From the NCBI GenBank assembly GCA_050916095.1, contig CP050901.1, positions 2,604,001-2,668,000 of the forward strand: 64,000 bases of DNA, read 5' to 3'. The notes under the pieces are model-generated. The model worked only from the letters and a program-made list of their open reading frames with translations, searched no databases and was not told the origin of the DNA. The stretch's first letter is position 1; each line of letters begins with the position of its first letter. The translations under genes were made by a program, and so were the position numbers. The DNA is from JANPCX01 sp050916095. GTDB lineage: Bacteria; Pseudomonadota; Gammaproteobacteria; Burkholderiales; Burkholderiaceae_C. Positions 36,440 through 46,300 of this stretch are shown piece by piece.

Positions 36440-36471
36440 TGCGGCTTTAAACCTCTGCGTTGATTCAAATC

Positions 36472-36514
36472 CAAAAGCGCACGGAGCGGTTTGCTCCGTG
36501 CGCTTTTTTGTTAC
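36472..36514 (+). terminator. Rho-independent terminator after gene S
   Basis: AAAAGCGCACGGAGC-GGTTT-GCTCCGTGCGCTTTTTTG: a perfect GC-rich stem of about 12 bp with a five-base loop and a T6 run, ending 33-75 bp after the S stop codon. Confidence 0.93.
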
Positions 36515-36862
36515 TCAGCCGGGTTGACGCTCATGCTTCACCACGGAGACGATCAAGCGGCTACGCATAGCGGGAACGTCGGTGGTCAAGCAAACCGCAA
36601 TCGAACTTCGTGCGGCATCCGACTCGCGCAACGCTGTCACACAAACACGCAGAGTTCTGGAAGTACAAACTGGCTTTTTCTGTCCTGAGGTGTCCCAAGC
36701 AAGGGTTCATGTGTTGTGGCGACACACAAGGATGCGAGCCTTTGAGATCTGCGGGTTGAGCGGCCACTGCCTTGTCTCTTAAGATCAAACAGGTGAAATC
36801 GACAGCGTGAATTGACAAGTCGAATGCACACCCGTTCACTCCGAGTCATCTGAGGATTTTTA
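36515..36862. other. Intergenic region before the response regulator
   Basis: 348 bp without a supported gene; short overlapping ORFs on both strands look random. It should hold the promoter of the response regulator. A TGACAA half-site occurs near 36815. Confidence 0.4.
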
Positions 36863-37585
36863 ATGCACATTTTTTTGCTTGAGGACGATCCCCTGCACAT
36901 GGCGCATTTCGTCTCCAGCCTTCAATCCACACCCACTGAAATCACGCACTTCGCGCAACCGCATGAGTTTTTTCGAGCGATTTCTGAAGCACGTGCACAA
37001 GTGATTGTTTTGGACTGGATGCTCCCAGGCGTGAATGGATTACAAGTTCTGCGGCGTGTCCGGGAACTGCTAGGCAGTTCGGTACCCGTCGTCATGCACA
37101 GCTGTGTCGACGACGAAAGCCAGATCGTCGACGCGCTGGCTGCCGGTGCAGACGACTACTGGATCAAGCCAGTGCCTGCCACCATCCTGCGCGCTCGAAT
37201 GGAGTCATTCATGCGGCGGTTCGCGCCGCGCCTAGAGGCACCAAAGGTTTTGAATATGGGCCCATACAAACTCGATTACTTACGGCAACTTGCTCAGATT
37301 GAAGACCAGGTGGTGAATCTGACACCGAAGGAGTTTGATATTGCCTGGATTCTGATGAACAACCCAGATCGCTTCATTTCAAAAGCGGAATTGATTGCGA
37401 GCGTCTGGGGCCGAACCGCCGAAATCGCTGCGCACACGATTGCTCAACACATGCACGCTGTTCGAAAAAAACTGCAACTCACACAAAACGGCGTGCGTTT
37501 GGTAGCGGTTTATGGATCTGGATATCGTTTCGAAGTGCCACAGGAAGTGGTGGACAGCCAGTACCACGATGCAGTGAGCCTTTAG
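36863..37585 (+). CDS. OmpR-family response regulator
   Basis: 240 aa. Receiver domain at residues 1-120: acidic pair 'LEDDP' (8-9), phosphoacceptor Asp51 in 'VIVLDWMLPG', 'VMHSC' in place of the usual switch Thr/Ser region, and Lys in 'DDYWIKPVP'. A winged-helix DNA-binding domain follows at about 135-230 ('LTPKEFDIAWILMNNPDRFISKAELIASVWG', 'IAQHMHAVRKKLQL', 'VRLVAVYGSGYRFE'). No histidine kinase is adjacent. Orphan OmpR-type regulators such as HrpG control type III secretion genes in related plant-associated bacteria, and the placement next to the A/B/S genes makes a similar role plausible but unproven. Confidence 0.9.
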   Translation: MHIFLLEDDPLHMAHFVSSLQSTPTEITHFAQPHEFFRAISEARAQVIVLDWMLPGVNGLQVLRRVRELLGSSVPVVMHSCVDDESQIVDALAAGADDYWIKPVPATILRARMESFMRRFAPRLEAPKVLNMGPYKLDYLRQLAQIEDQVVNLTPKEFDIAWILMNNPDRFISKAELIASVWGRTAEIAAHTIAQHMHAVRKKLQLTQNGVRLVAVYGSGYRFEVPQEVVDSQYHDAVSL

Positions 37586-37937
37586 AAACTTTTGGCGAAC
37601 AAGATAGCCCTGTGCTGGGCTTGCGTAAGCAACGGACTTATTGATTCGACCAGATGAAGTCTCCACTCCCGTTCGGAGCGAGCGAGACTGGAAACCCAGG
37701 GTGTACACGCAACCCTTCGACAAGGCAAAGCCTTGCGTTTACTCCTGACCATTTCAGGTACCAGTCGGCACCGGGCGCGTTCGTGGAGAAAAGATCTTGC
37801 GCTACAAAGTGAACCGCAGCGCCGAAATGACCAACTGCTGAATCTGGGTTGAATGCTCAAGGCAGTGGTGCCGAGCTGAGTGAGAAAAGCCGCAGAAAGC
37901 CCACCCAAAGCAATGACTTCAACAGAGCCGTGCATAA
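37586..37937. other. Gap between response regulator and IS5 element
   Basis: 352 bp. No gene supported. A stretch at about 37650-37680 (GATGAAGTCTCCACTCCC then TTCGG) repeats sequence found inverted near 28222-28247, so this is probably repeat debris. Confidence 0.4.
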
Positions 37938-38784
37938 GAGCGTGTTTACGATCTCCTGAGGAGCAACGCCAAGAATGCCAAGTGGACGAACTGTAGGCTG
38001 GTATTGAGCAGCCGCTCGCAGTTCTTCCACAGCCGCCAGTTCTTGTCCAACCAGGCAAAGCTGCGCTCGACGATCCAGCGCTTGGGCATGACCTTGAAGG
38101 TGTGCAACTCGCTCCTCTTGGCGATCTGTACCGTCACATGCCCTCCAAGAACCTCTTGCACGCCCTGCGCGAAGGGCTCTCCCACGTACCCGCTGTCAGC
38201 CAGCAAGCTTTGCACCCGTGCCAGTCCCGGTTTGCAACGCTGCAGGGCCTGCAATGCCCCCTTGCGGTCAGTCACCTCGGCCGTCGTCACCGCCACTGCG
38301 TGCGGCAACCCTGGCGTGTCCACTGCAATGTGTCGCTTGATGCCCGAAACCTTCTTGCCCCCGTCATAGCCCTTGAGCGCCGCCGTGTCCGTATTCTTCA
38401 CGCTCTGCGCGTCCACGATCAACAGCGTGCTGCATGCGTTGCGCCCCAGTCTGTCTCGGGCCGCGCCAACCTGATTTTTTTAAAGCCCGTTCCAACACGC
38501 TCACACCGTCCTGGTCAGGCTCACTCCATTTGCGCCAGTAGGCATAGACCGTCGTCCACTTCGCAAACTCGCTCGGCAAGAACCTCCACTGGCAACCCGT
38601 TCGCAGCAGGTACAGCACCGCGCAGAACACCTCATACAGATCCACCTTCGTCGGCTTGGTCGCCTTGCGCACGCTGCGCAGCAGCGGCTCAATTTGCTCA
38701 AACTTCTCCCGGCTGATGTCGCTGGCGTATCTCTTTCTCTTCATCTGCCTATTTTCGGGTCAGAAGAAGATCGTAAACACGCTC
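37938..38784 (-). mobile_element. IS5-family element (IS427/IS1031-like)
   Basis: 847 bp bounded by the inverted repeat GAGCGTGTTTACGATCT (left 37938-37954, right 38768-38784) and flanked by TAA on both sides, in keeping with the short duplications of this group. It carries a transposase in two frames. It lies immediately outside the left end of the tmRNA-associated element. Confidence 0.85.
37946..38744 (-). CDS. IS5-family transposase, two frames
   Basis: The N-terminal part (38744 to about 38480) reads 'MKRKRYASDISREKFEQIEPLL...' (DUF4096-type start). The C-terminal part continues in another frame as 'LIVDAQSVKNTDTAALKG...KRHIAVDTPGLPHAV', with the catalytic first Asp and the terminal 'RWIVERSFAWLDKNWRLWKNCERL' Glu region. 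The frames meet at an A7 run (38475-38481, T7 on + strand). With six A the two parts join as ALKNQVGAARDRLGRNA, the expected sequence for this family. Some relatives use programmed frameshifting, so A7 may be either functional or an indel. Confidence 0.82.
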
Positions 38785-38830
38785 TAAGACGTCAATGCGG
38801 AAAACCACTTCAACACCAATGGGCCCAACA

Positions 38831-38862
38831 AAAAAATCCCAACCGGATGAGGGTTGGGATTT
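38831..38862. terminator. Bidirectional Rho-independent terminator
   Basis: AAATCCCAACC-GGATGA-GGGTTGGGATTT: a strong stem with A/T tracts on both sides, just outside the left end of the integrated element. Confidence 0.7.
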
Positions 38863-38922
38863 CACATTATGGTGCTGGCGTCACTTGAACTCACCTATGA
38901 AAATGCAGTTTGATTTTTCAAA

Positions 38923-38942
38923 GTTCCTGCAAAAGTTCCTGC
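38923..38942. promoter_or_regulatory. Left-end integrase arm-type repeats
   Basis: Two direct copies of GTTCCTGC (38923-38930 and 38935-38942) start 12 bp apart. The right end has a pair with the same 12-bp spacing (53237 and 53249). Such matched repeats near both ends are typical of arm-binding sites of P4-type integrases. Confidence 0.6.
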
Positions 38943-38943
38943 A

Positions 38944-39234
38944 TCACCGCGCCGCGACTCCCTGTTTTTGGTCTTCGGCATCCCCATCGGGCACGGTCGC
39001 ATCGTCGGCTTCAGTGGCCAACGCGCCAGACACCTTGCGCACGGCGACGAACTCGTTTTGCAGACGCTGGATGGCCAGCATGGCCCGCAGGTATTCCCCC
39101 ACCCACAGCGGAATCGCCACGGCCCCCTTGCGCCATCGCCACACGGTGTTAGGCACCAGGCCAACGCGGTGGCAAAAGTCGGTGCCCTTCCAGGCGAGGG
39201 CGGCTAGGGCATCGTCGAATTCTTGGGGTGTCAT
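38944..39234 (-). CDS. Phage-type helix-turn-helix DNA-binding protein
   Basis: 96 aa. Residues about 5-50 ('FDDALAALAWKGTDFCHRVGLVPNTVWRWRKG') form a helix-turn-helix like that of small prophage transcription factors; the C-terminal 40 residues are acidic and polar. It is the last gene at the left end and is read after a 590-bp region rich in TGTAGAT sites, so it is a candidate for the protein that binds them. Confidence 0.7.
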   Translation of the reverse strand: MTPQEFDDALAALAWKGTDFCHRVGLVPNTVWRWRKGAVAIPLWVGEYLRAMLAIQRLQNEFVAVRKVSGALATEADDATVPDGDAEDQKQGVAAR

Positions 39235-39292
39235 GGCGGTGGTGTCCTTGGACAGGTGAAGTACGCTGCTTGCAGCGTATCAAATTGATTTT

Positions 39293-39805
39293 TGTAGATC
39301 AAATAGTGCTTTTTATCTACATTCAGTTTACATGACGCCAGTTGTCGTGCGTCGGCGTCCAGTGTTGTCCACACCCCCTATCGGTCGCCAGGCCGCATGA
39401 ATGCTGGCTTTGCGGGTGGTGCTGCATTTTTGGGCACTTCCAACCCCTGGGCTTTTTTGCATTTTGTAGATTTCTTGAAAAAGTTATACACAATTCAATG
39501 CGACGGCGAAAAAGGCGCGTTGACCGCGTCAATTTCGGCTCGGTGTTGTTTGCAGCGGGGACAACGGGGACGAGGGGACAACATGCCACAACCCGCATGG
39601 TTGCTCACTTTCTTTTGGCACCACTGGTGAGAAAGTTGTCCCCTATCCCTCTGAAAATGGGGACGAGACTCAAGCAACAGGCCGTTTTCATCTACAAATT
39701 TCAATCGACGGAATTCCATGAAACTGCGCATGGATAGCCAAAAACAGCAGCGCCCACCACGAAAAAAGGACGGTTAGCACATAGGATCAATTGAACAATG
39801 TAGAT
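39293..39805. promoter_or_regulatory. Five TGTAGAT operator candidates
   Basis: The heptamer occurs at 39293-39299 (+), 39315-39321 (-), 39465-39471 (+), 39690-39696 (-) and 39799-39805 (+) within the 592-bp gene-free interval between the primase and the HTH gene. The first two form an inverted pair 15 bp apart, just upstream of the HTH gene. Five copies in about 0.5 kb is far above the ~0.07 expected by chance. Likely a regulator or origin-binding iteron set. ORFs crossing this region are not supported. Confidence 0.65.
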
Positions 39806-39826
39806 TCATCGAGGGAGAATCCACGA

Positions 39827-42814
39827 TCAAAGTTCATCTTCAAAAATGGTCGGCTTGATGCAATAGCAGGGAATTTTCTTGTCCCCCATGCCGGGCAGGC
39901 GCTGCCTGTCGTGCAGGCGTTTGCCGTCCACTTGCAGGTGGCCCCGGGCGCGTAGCAGTGACGCCACCAAGCGGAAGTCCAGCCCACGGCACACCTCGTT
40001 CTCGAAAACCTCTCGCAGAATGATGAAGTCCACTTGGGTGTCAGCCGCATCCGCAGCGGTGATGCGCTCACCAAATTCCTGTTGGTGGTCGCTGTCTGAA
40101 CGAATCACCTTGCCTTCTTTCGTCAGCAAGCGGCGAAAACCCGCCCGGTTCAAGGTCTTGGGGTTGTGATCGTCCAGGGCGCGGTGTGACCACGCAAACC
40201 GCCCTTCTCCATTCAGCTCCAAGAAACTGCGCACACGCCGGATCATCACCGCGTCTTCACCATTGCCAAGGTGGCCACGCGCACCCAGCCAGGCGTTGAA
40301 CACTTGTGTGATTGCCACCGATGACTCGGTGGGTGTCCAGCCCGTGAGCCCCGCCTCAGTTGCCAGCTCGCCAGCAGCAGCCAAGAGTGCAAAACGTTTG
40401 CCCACACGCTCGACTTGGTTTGATGCAGCTTCGGGCACCATGTTGAATTGATGGGTGGCCAGCAGTACACGAAGGCGGTCTTTCAATTCGTCGTAATGGT
40501 CACACAGCCATTGAAGCCAAAGCCTGCCCACATGGCCGTAATGCGCTGCCGCACCTTTCTCTATGGCTTCAACAAACGATTTGGCGGTGTCGTGGTCGTG
40601 CAGCGCTTCAATGCCGCCCATGCCTGCGCCTGCGTCCATGGGCACATCCACCATTCGCACCTCTTGGCCAGCACGTGGCGAGCGTTGCCCCGCCTCGGCC
40701 ATTTGATCGGCCAGGGTCACTTCGCCAGACGACAGGAACAACAGTCGCCACGTTCTTTTCTTGCGCGACAAGCCGCGTCCTGTGGCCCGCCCCTTCTCTT
40801 GGTCGTTGGCCAACAAATAGGCCACGTTGCCCGCCTCACGCGGATCAAGCTGGCCAAACTCATCAAGAATCAAGGTCGCATCGCAGTGTTGAACCGCCGT
40901 AGCCTCAAGGGCGTTCGCCGTGCTGCGCCAGCGCTGCATGTAACCGGGTCGCCCCCACACGCTCGACGCCACACGTAGGGCCACTGTCTTGCCCATGCTG
41001 GACGAACCCCGCAGGTGAAACCCACCGCTTTCAAGTTCAGCCAGCCGCACGAGTGGGCCAGCGAAGGCGCAGCACAGCGCAAACACCAAGCGCGAGTTGC
41101 CCGCAGCCTGCGAAGCAACGCGGCTTTGCCAGTCGGCCAATGACCCCTGACGCCTGAACGTGTTTTCCATGCCGCTCTCGCTCTGGAAAACATACCGTTT
41201 TCCAGACGCCTGCACAGCCTCGGAAACGATAGAACCCGAAGGCAGCACATACACCGCGTCATGCCACCCCACACGGTCGGTGCAAGTCACCCGCTCTTCA
41301 GGCCTGCGCGTGTCGATGTACTGCGCCAGCAGGTTGCGGGCTCGGGTTCCGGGTGCCATCTGCAAGCCCATGTTGCGCAAGTTCCCAGCCCACTCGGTGC
41401 CGTCGCCACTGAGCATGGCCGATGGCATGGCCCACACTTTGGGGTTGCCGTCAGGGTCTGAGAAGTTCAACAGGAACCCCCACCCATTGTTGTCTTCAGC
41501 ACGTGTTCGGGCCGTAACCACCAAACGCGAGCAAAGCCACACGGGGCGCTTTTCGTTGCCATCGGCATCACGGGCGGCATGCCACACACCGTTGTCATTT
41601 ACTGAGAAGGGGTCATATCCCGGCGCGGCATCGTCGCCATTCACTGGTGCATCTTCGCGTGCCGAAGCGTCATTCGTTGGCTGCGTTTTCGTTCTCTGTG
41701 TGCCGCCATCCGCCTTGCCCCGCCCCTTCGGTATCGACGGCGCAGCCAATGCAGCGGCCACCAGCTCGCGCACAGCATCAAGACCAGCGGCTTGGGCCAT
41801 GTCGTTGAAGTCAGTGTTGGTGTCGGGTGGGCACTCAGGGAACACCACGCCGGCAGGGCCGGTGTCGGTGAGCGCAGCACGGGCAGCGGCGATGCCTTTG
41901 ACGCGGCCCGGGTTGGTGCCAGTGTTCTGTTCTGTGGCCCCATCATCGTCACCGCACACCATCAACAACGTGGTGGGGTGGAGCTGGCGCACTGCCTTGG
42001 CTACGTGAACCAGGTTGCCCGCATCCCAGCACACACCCACCGGGTGGCCTGTCGCTTCGTGAAGGCTGGCAGCGGTGGCATACCCTTCGGCCAGTAGCAG
42101 TGGCGCGGCATCGTTGATGGTGCCCATCAAATGCCACAGGCCCGTCTTGCGACCACCCGGCATGAAGCGCTTATCGGTGCCGCCATCTGCGGGCTTTTCA
42201 GGGGCGATGCGCTGAACGTTTTGCATCACACCTTGCCCAGGCGGGGAAACCGTCACCATGGGCACCAGCAGCGTGCCATCGGGTTGGTAACGCACGCCAT
42301 GGCCTTGCACGCGCTTGCGCACCAGGTAGGGCGAATGGCCCGATTCGCCGGCTTCCTGCCACAGCTTGGCCGCTTCACGGGCCGCTTGGTCTGCTCGCTG
42401 CGAATAGGTGGCTTCCTCGGCTTCGCGCTGCTTGCGTTTTTTCTCGGACAGTCGCTCGGCTTCGGCCAGGGCCGCAGGGTCGGGGGTTGGTGCTGGCTCG
42501 GTGCCTTCGGGGAACTTGAAGCCGTGGTCTTTGGCAATACCAAACAAGGTGCCAATGGTGGTGGCCCCACCCGCTTTGATGCTGCGCCAGGTGTCGCGGG
42601 CGTTGCGTTCGTTGTAGCTTTCGCCTCGGGCGCTCCACTCGTTCCACAGGTCAAAGCCCGCAGCGTCTGACAGTTCCGACTTGATCGCCATGCCCACCCG
42701 CGCCCAGTCGGTTCGATCCAGGTCGGGCGGAATGCACGCCAGTGCGGCGCGGATCAGCTCGGGGGTGATCGTGCGTTGCATTGGCGTGTTGGAGCGGGCG
42801 GGCTTTTTGGGCAT
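39827..42814 (-). CDS. Primase-helicase with PriCT, Toprim-like and DUF927 domains
   Basis: About 995 aa (start chosen at MPKKPARS; MQRTITPEL 33 bp further in is possible). A PriCT-2-like N-terminal region ('ALACIPPDLDRTDWARVGMAIK...FDLWNEWSARGESYNERNARDTWRSI') is followed by a Toprim-like region with 'LLLAEGYATAASLHEATG' and 'MVCGDDDGA'. Then comes a DUF927 superfamily ATPase with Walker A 'RGSSSMGKTVAL' and Walker B 'ATLILDEFGQL'. Proteins of this build start replication of P4-like satellites and integrative elements. This is the element's probable replication initiator. Confidence 0.88.
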   Translation of the reverse strand: MPKKPARSNTPMQRTITPELIRAALACIPPDLDRTDWARVGMAIKSELSDAAGFDLWNEWSARGESYNERNARDTWRSIKAGGATTIGTLFGIAKDHGFKFPEGTEPAPTPDPAALAEAERLSEKKRKQREAEEATYSQRADQAAREAAKLWQEAGESGHSPYLVRKRVQGHGVRYQPDGTLLVPMVTVSPPGQGVMQNVQRIAPEKPADGGTDKRFMPGGRKTGLWHLMGTINDAAPLLLAEGYATAASLHEATGHPVGVCWDAGNLVHVAKAVRQLHPTTLLMVCGDDDGATEQNTGTNPGRVKGIAAARAALTDTGPAGVVFPECPPDTNTDFNDMAQAAGLDAVRELVAAALAAPSIPKGRGKADGGTQRTKTQPTNDASAREDAPVNGDDAAPGYDPFSVNDNGVWHAARDADGNEKRPVWLCSRLVVTARTRAEDNNGWGFLLNFSDPDGNPKVWAMPSAMLSGDGTEWAGNLRNMGLQMAPGTRARNLLAQYIDTRRPEERVTCTDRVGWHDAVYVLPSGSIVSEAVQASGKRYVFQSESGMENTFRRQGSLADWQSRVASQAAGNSRLVFALCCAFAGPLVRLAELESGGFHLRGSSSMGKTVALRVASSVWGRPGYMQRWRSTANALEATAVQHCDATLILDEFGQLDPREAGNVAYLLANDQEKGRATGRGLSRKKRTWRLLFLSSGEVTLADQMAEAGQRSPRAGQEVRMVDVPMDAGAGMGGIEALHDHDTAKSFVEAIEKGAAAHYGHVGRLWLQWLCDHYDELKDRLRVLLATHQFNMVPEAASNQVERVGKRFALLAAAGELATEAGLTGWTPTESSVAITQVFNAWLGARGHLGNGEDAVMIRRVRSFLELNGEGRFAWSHRALDDHNPKTLNRAGFRRLLTKEGKVIRSDSDHQQEFGERITAADAADTQVDFIILREVFENEVCRGLDFRLVASLLRARGHLQVDGKRLHDRQRLPGMGDKKIPCYCIKPTIFEDEL

Positions 42815-42848
42815 GGGGTGGGTGAGGTGAGCGTCGGGCGTAAAGAGG

Positions 42849-43253
42849 TCAAACCGAGGGCGGCAAGCCTTCGTTGTCGGTCGCGGCGGGTCGGCCTGCC
42901 ATGGCCTGCGACCCATGTTTTTCCAGCCATGCTTTTATGTTGATTACCTCAGGCACTTTCACCCGAGGCGCTGCCACTTCGTCAACAGACAGCAGCTTCA
43001 CTATGGCAATCAACAGCACATCCTCATGGTTGTCCTCCATGAAGTCGGTACCGCGTAAAGCGTCCATTGCTTCGCGGAACGCCGCTTTGGCGTCAGGCTG
43101 TTTGGCGCATAGATGGTTGAAGATATTGGATAGCCGCTCGCGCTTGTCGGTGTTGGGGCCGGGGATGGCATGCACCAGGGCAGCAAGCTTTTTGGCGATC
43201 ACGATGCTTGCAGGGGATAGGGTGAATTCATAGTCAGTGGTCGTGGTGTTCAT
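42849..43253 (-). CDS. Hypothetical protein, satellite element
   Basis: 134 aa, mostly helical, no known motif recognised. Begins 'MNTTTTDYEFTLSPASIVIAKKL'. It lies between the tape-measure gene and the primase, 34 bp before the chosen primase start, and belongs to the same minus-strand unit. Confidence 0.6.
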   Translation of the reverse strand: MNTTTTDYEFTLSPASIVIAKKLAALVHAIPGPNTDKRERLSNIFNHLCAKQPDAKAAFREAMDALRGTDFMEDNHEDVLLIAIVKLLSVDEVAAPRVKVPEVINIKAWLEKHGSQAMAGRPAATDNEGLPPSV

Positions 43254-43330
43254 GGGTCATAGCTCCAGTTTGAGGTTCATCGAAAGAAGCCGCAGGGTGT
43301 GCGACTGGGTTGGGGATTCATGGCAGCGGG

Positions 43331-46300
43331 TCAAACGCTGCGAGCGCGGGCGTCGGCCAGCTCTTGCAGCACGTCGGTCAGCGTGTTGACATCGGCGCGA
43401 CTCGCTACATTCACTTGCGACTGCCGGGTGCTGGTGTTGATATTCACCGTGAAGGTGCCGCCGCTGGCCGGGTTGGCGCTGTTGCGCTGGTTCACAGACC
43501 CACCCAGCGAAGCACCGCCCGTGCCGCCCTGTGTAGCGGCAAGCAAGCGCCGTGCATTGGCCACTTGCCCTTCGGCACCTTGTAACCCGTTCAAGCCACG
43601 TGCGCCTGGGCTAAGTTGCCGGATGGTTTCGTAGTTGAAGGTAGCGGCCTCCAACACCGACTTGGCCAGCTCGACATCACGCTCACTCAGCGTGCCTGCT
43701 TTTTCTTTGAGAAGCAGCTGCTCCAATCCATCAAGCTGCCGGTTCAATGCAGAGGCAGGTACATCGCCCACACCCAATGCTTTGTCGCCACGGTCTTTGT
43801 TGCCAGCACCGTCAATGCCTCCCAACTGGTTCTTGGGTCTGCCGCCTTCAGTGATGTTGTAGAGGCGCTGCATCTCGGCGGCAGCACGCTGTGCTGCGTT
43901 GGTGATGTTGTCAATTCCTTTGGCACCCTGAGCCCCGGTGATGGCAATGACTTTGCCTGTTTCATCCACTTCGATCTTTAGCTTGAGCATGGCCGCTTGG
44001 GCTTTCAACGTGGAGTCCGCCACACCACCATTGGATGCAATCGCCGCTTCGGCGTATCTCAAAAACGCTTGCTGCTTTTGCTCCAGCGTGGCTGTGGAGC
44101 TGGTGCGAATAACTTCCCAGGCCTGCGCATAGTTGTCGGCGGTTTTTTTTCAGCTCACCGGCTGTCTTGATGCCAAACGTGCGCAGCGCTTCATCCAGGC
44201 TGTTCACACCCTTGCTGGCTTCGTCTGACTTTTGGCGCAGGCTGTTCATCAGCTCCACCACCTGGGCCTTGGAAATTTCACCGGCCTTGCCCAGGGCTTC
44301 AATGCGGCTGCGCACCACCTCCAGCTCGGTTTGGTTGCGTGCCCCGGCAATCATCTTGGCGAAGGCGTCTTCAAAGACTTGCCCCATGTCCACGCCCGAC
44401 TTTTTGAGTTCGTCACTGGAGCGCACCAAGATGCTGAAGTTGTCTTGGGCCACCCGAAACTCGGCGGACATTTGTTTGCTGGCCTTCACCACGTCCACGC
44501 CCAGGGCTTCAGCCGCACGCTGGCCGGTTGCGGCCACCACCTTCTCCAGCAACTGCGCTTGGTTGCCTGCGTCTTGCAGTGCGCCAATGAAAGCTGTGCG
44601 GAACTTGTCCAGCTCAGGCCCACTGAGTTTGGCCAGGGCAGCGGGCAAGTCGCGTTCAAACACCGTGGCCACTTCCCGGCTCTTGGTCGCAGCGTCCACC
44701 ATGGCCTGGGCCATCTGTCCCGCCGTGACGCCCACCAAAGGCAGGTTCAACTTCGCCGCAGCGCCCAAGGCAGCAATGGCGCTTTGGGCGGTCGCCGATG
44801 CCGCCCCGATCTGCCCCATGGCCCCCACCGCTTGCGGCGCAGCGGCTGCGATTTGTTGGCCGGTGCTGGTGGCTGCTGTACCCAGTTGCTCGGTTTTCTG
44901 CGTGGCTTCTTCGGCGGCTTGGGCTACTTCCCTGGGGCCTTGCTTGGCGTCCGCCATCATGTCGCGGATGGTGCTGCCCACTTGCAGGTTCTTGGTCTTC
45001 CAGCGTTCAATCGCATCATCCACCGTGGCATCGGTGAACACGGCCACCGCTGCCTCTTTGATGAACTGCAAGTCGTTCACCAGCAGCTCAAAGAAGCCCA
45101 CGATGCCCACACCCAACTGGCGTGCCAGCTCGGAGTTCTCTTGCAGCATCCGGCCTATCTCATAGCCCACCTCAAAGCCCACCGCCGCCACGGTGATGTT
45201 CACCACGGCAGGCACCTTGGCAATGGATGCCGTTAGCAAGTTGGTCGCCCCCGCTGCCAACGCAGCTTCAGCCGCGTAGGCACGCAAGGCGGCTGCACCT
45301 TTCACGGCCAGGCCCGCCACCAACGCGGTACCGGCCACACCCGCCAGGCGGGCCACCACCTCCAGGTTCTCGGCAATGGTGTTAATGCCCGCCGCCACCG
45401 CACCTGTGGCCCCGGTGCTGTTGTTCAGTCCACCAATGAACTTGGCCCACTCGGTTTGTAGGTTGGTCAGCGCCCGGCCAACGGTCGCGGGCAGTTGGCC
45501 AAACTCAGTTTCAAGCGCTTGGCGCTGCGACTGCAAGGCCCGTATCACTGTGGTGCTGGAAAGCTGCCCCTCGTTGGCCAGCTTGCGCAGCTCGCCCGTG
45601 GTCACGCCCAGCCCAGCGGCCAGCGCTTGCGCCAGGCGCGGTGCTTGTTCCATCACCGAGTTGAATTCCTCGCCGCGCAACACGCCGCCTTGCAGTCCTT
45701 GAATCAACTGCGTGATGGCCGCATCCGACGCCTGCGCCGATGCGCCCGACACCTGCACCGCTTGGTTGATGCTTTGGGTGAGGGCCAGCGCGTCTTTCTG
45801 GCTCAGGCCTATTTCCTTGCCAGCCTGCGCAATGCGGGTGAACAGCGTGGCCGTTCCCTCCAGCGAACTGGAAGTGTTCTTGGCAACTTCGTACACGCCC
45901 TGCATCGCCGCTTCAAACGCCGCGCCGTCGCCGGTCACCAAACGAATGCGGGCCGACAGATTGCTGAACTGGTCAGCCGTCTCGGCCACGCTGCGCAGCA
46001 GTTGCGAGGTTTGCCCGCCCAAGATGCCCGCAATGCCAATGTTTTGCAGCGTACCCAGCTTGGTGTTGATCGAGTCCACACCCTGGGCGATTTGTTTGTG
46101 CGCTGCTGACTGCGTAGCGGCTGACCGGGTGGCCTCCGTCGCTTGGGTGCGGTAGCTGTTGGCCACACGCTGCGCAGCCTGCGCCAGGCGGTCGGTGTCC
46201 ACGCCCGCAGCGCGTGCCGATGCGGCGCTACTTGCTTGGGCCTGAGCCGCTTGCAAAAACGCCACCTGTGACGTTCTCACCGCGTTGGTGAGCCGCTCCA

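Noticed and set aside
13300..36440. PIP-box (TTCGB-N15-TTCGB) promoters for the A/B/S genes
   Set aside because: I looked upstream of A1, A2, B1, B2 and S. The best case, upstream of B1, has TTCGC followed 15 bases later by ATAGC, which is not a match. No credible PIP box was found, so HrpX control is not claimed.
38871..38893. Left attachment core copied from the tmRNA end
   Set aside because: TGGTGCTGGCGTCACTTGAAC loosely resembles TGGTGGAGCTGGCGGGAATCG but is not a direct repeat. The left boundary is therefore given as approximate.
39342..39737. 131-aa plus-strand ORF
   Set aside because: It lies in the TGTAGAT-rich region, is Cys/Phe/His-rich, lacks a ribosome site and overlaps likely regulatory DNA.
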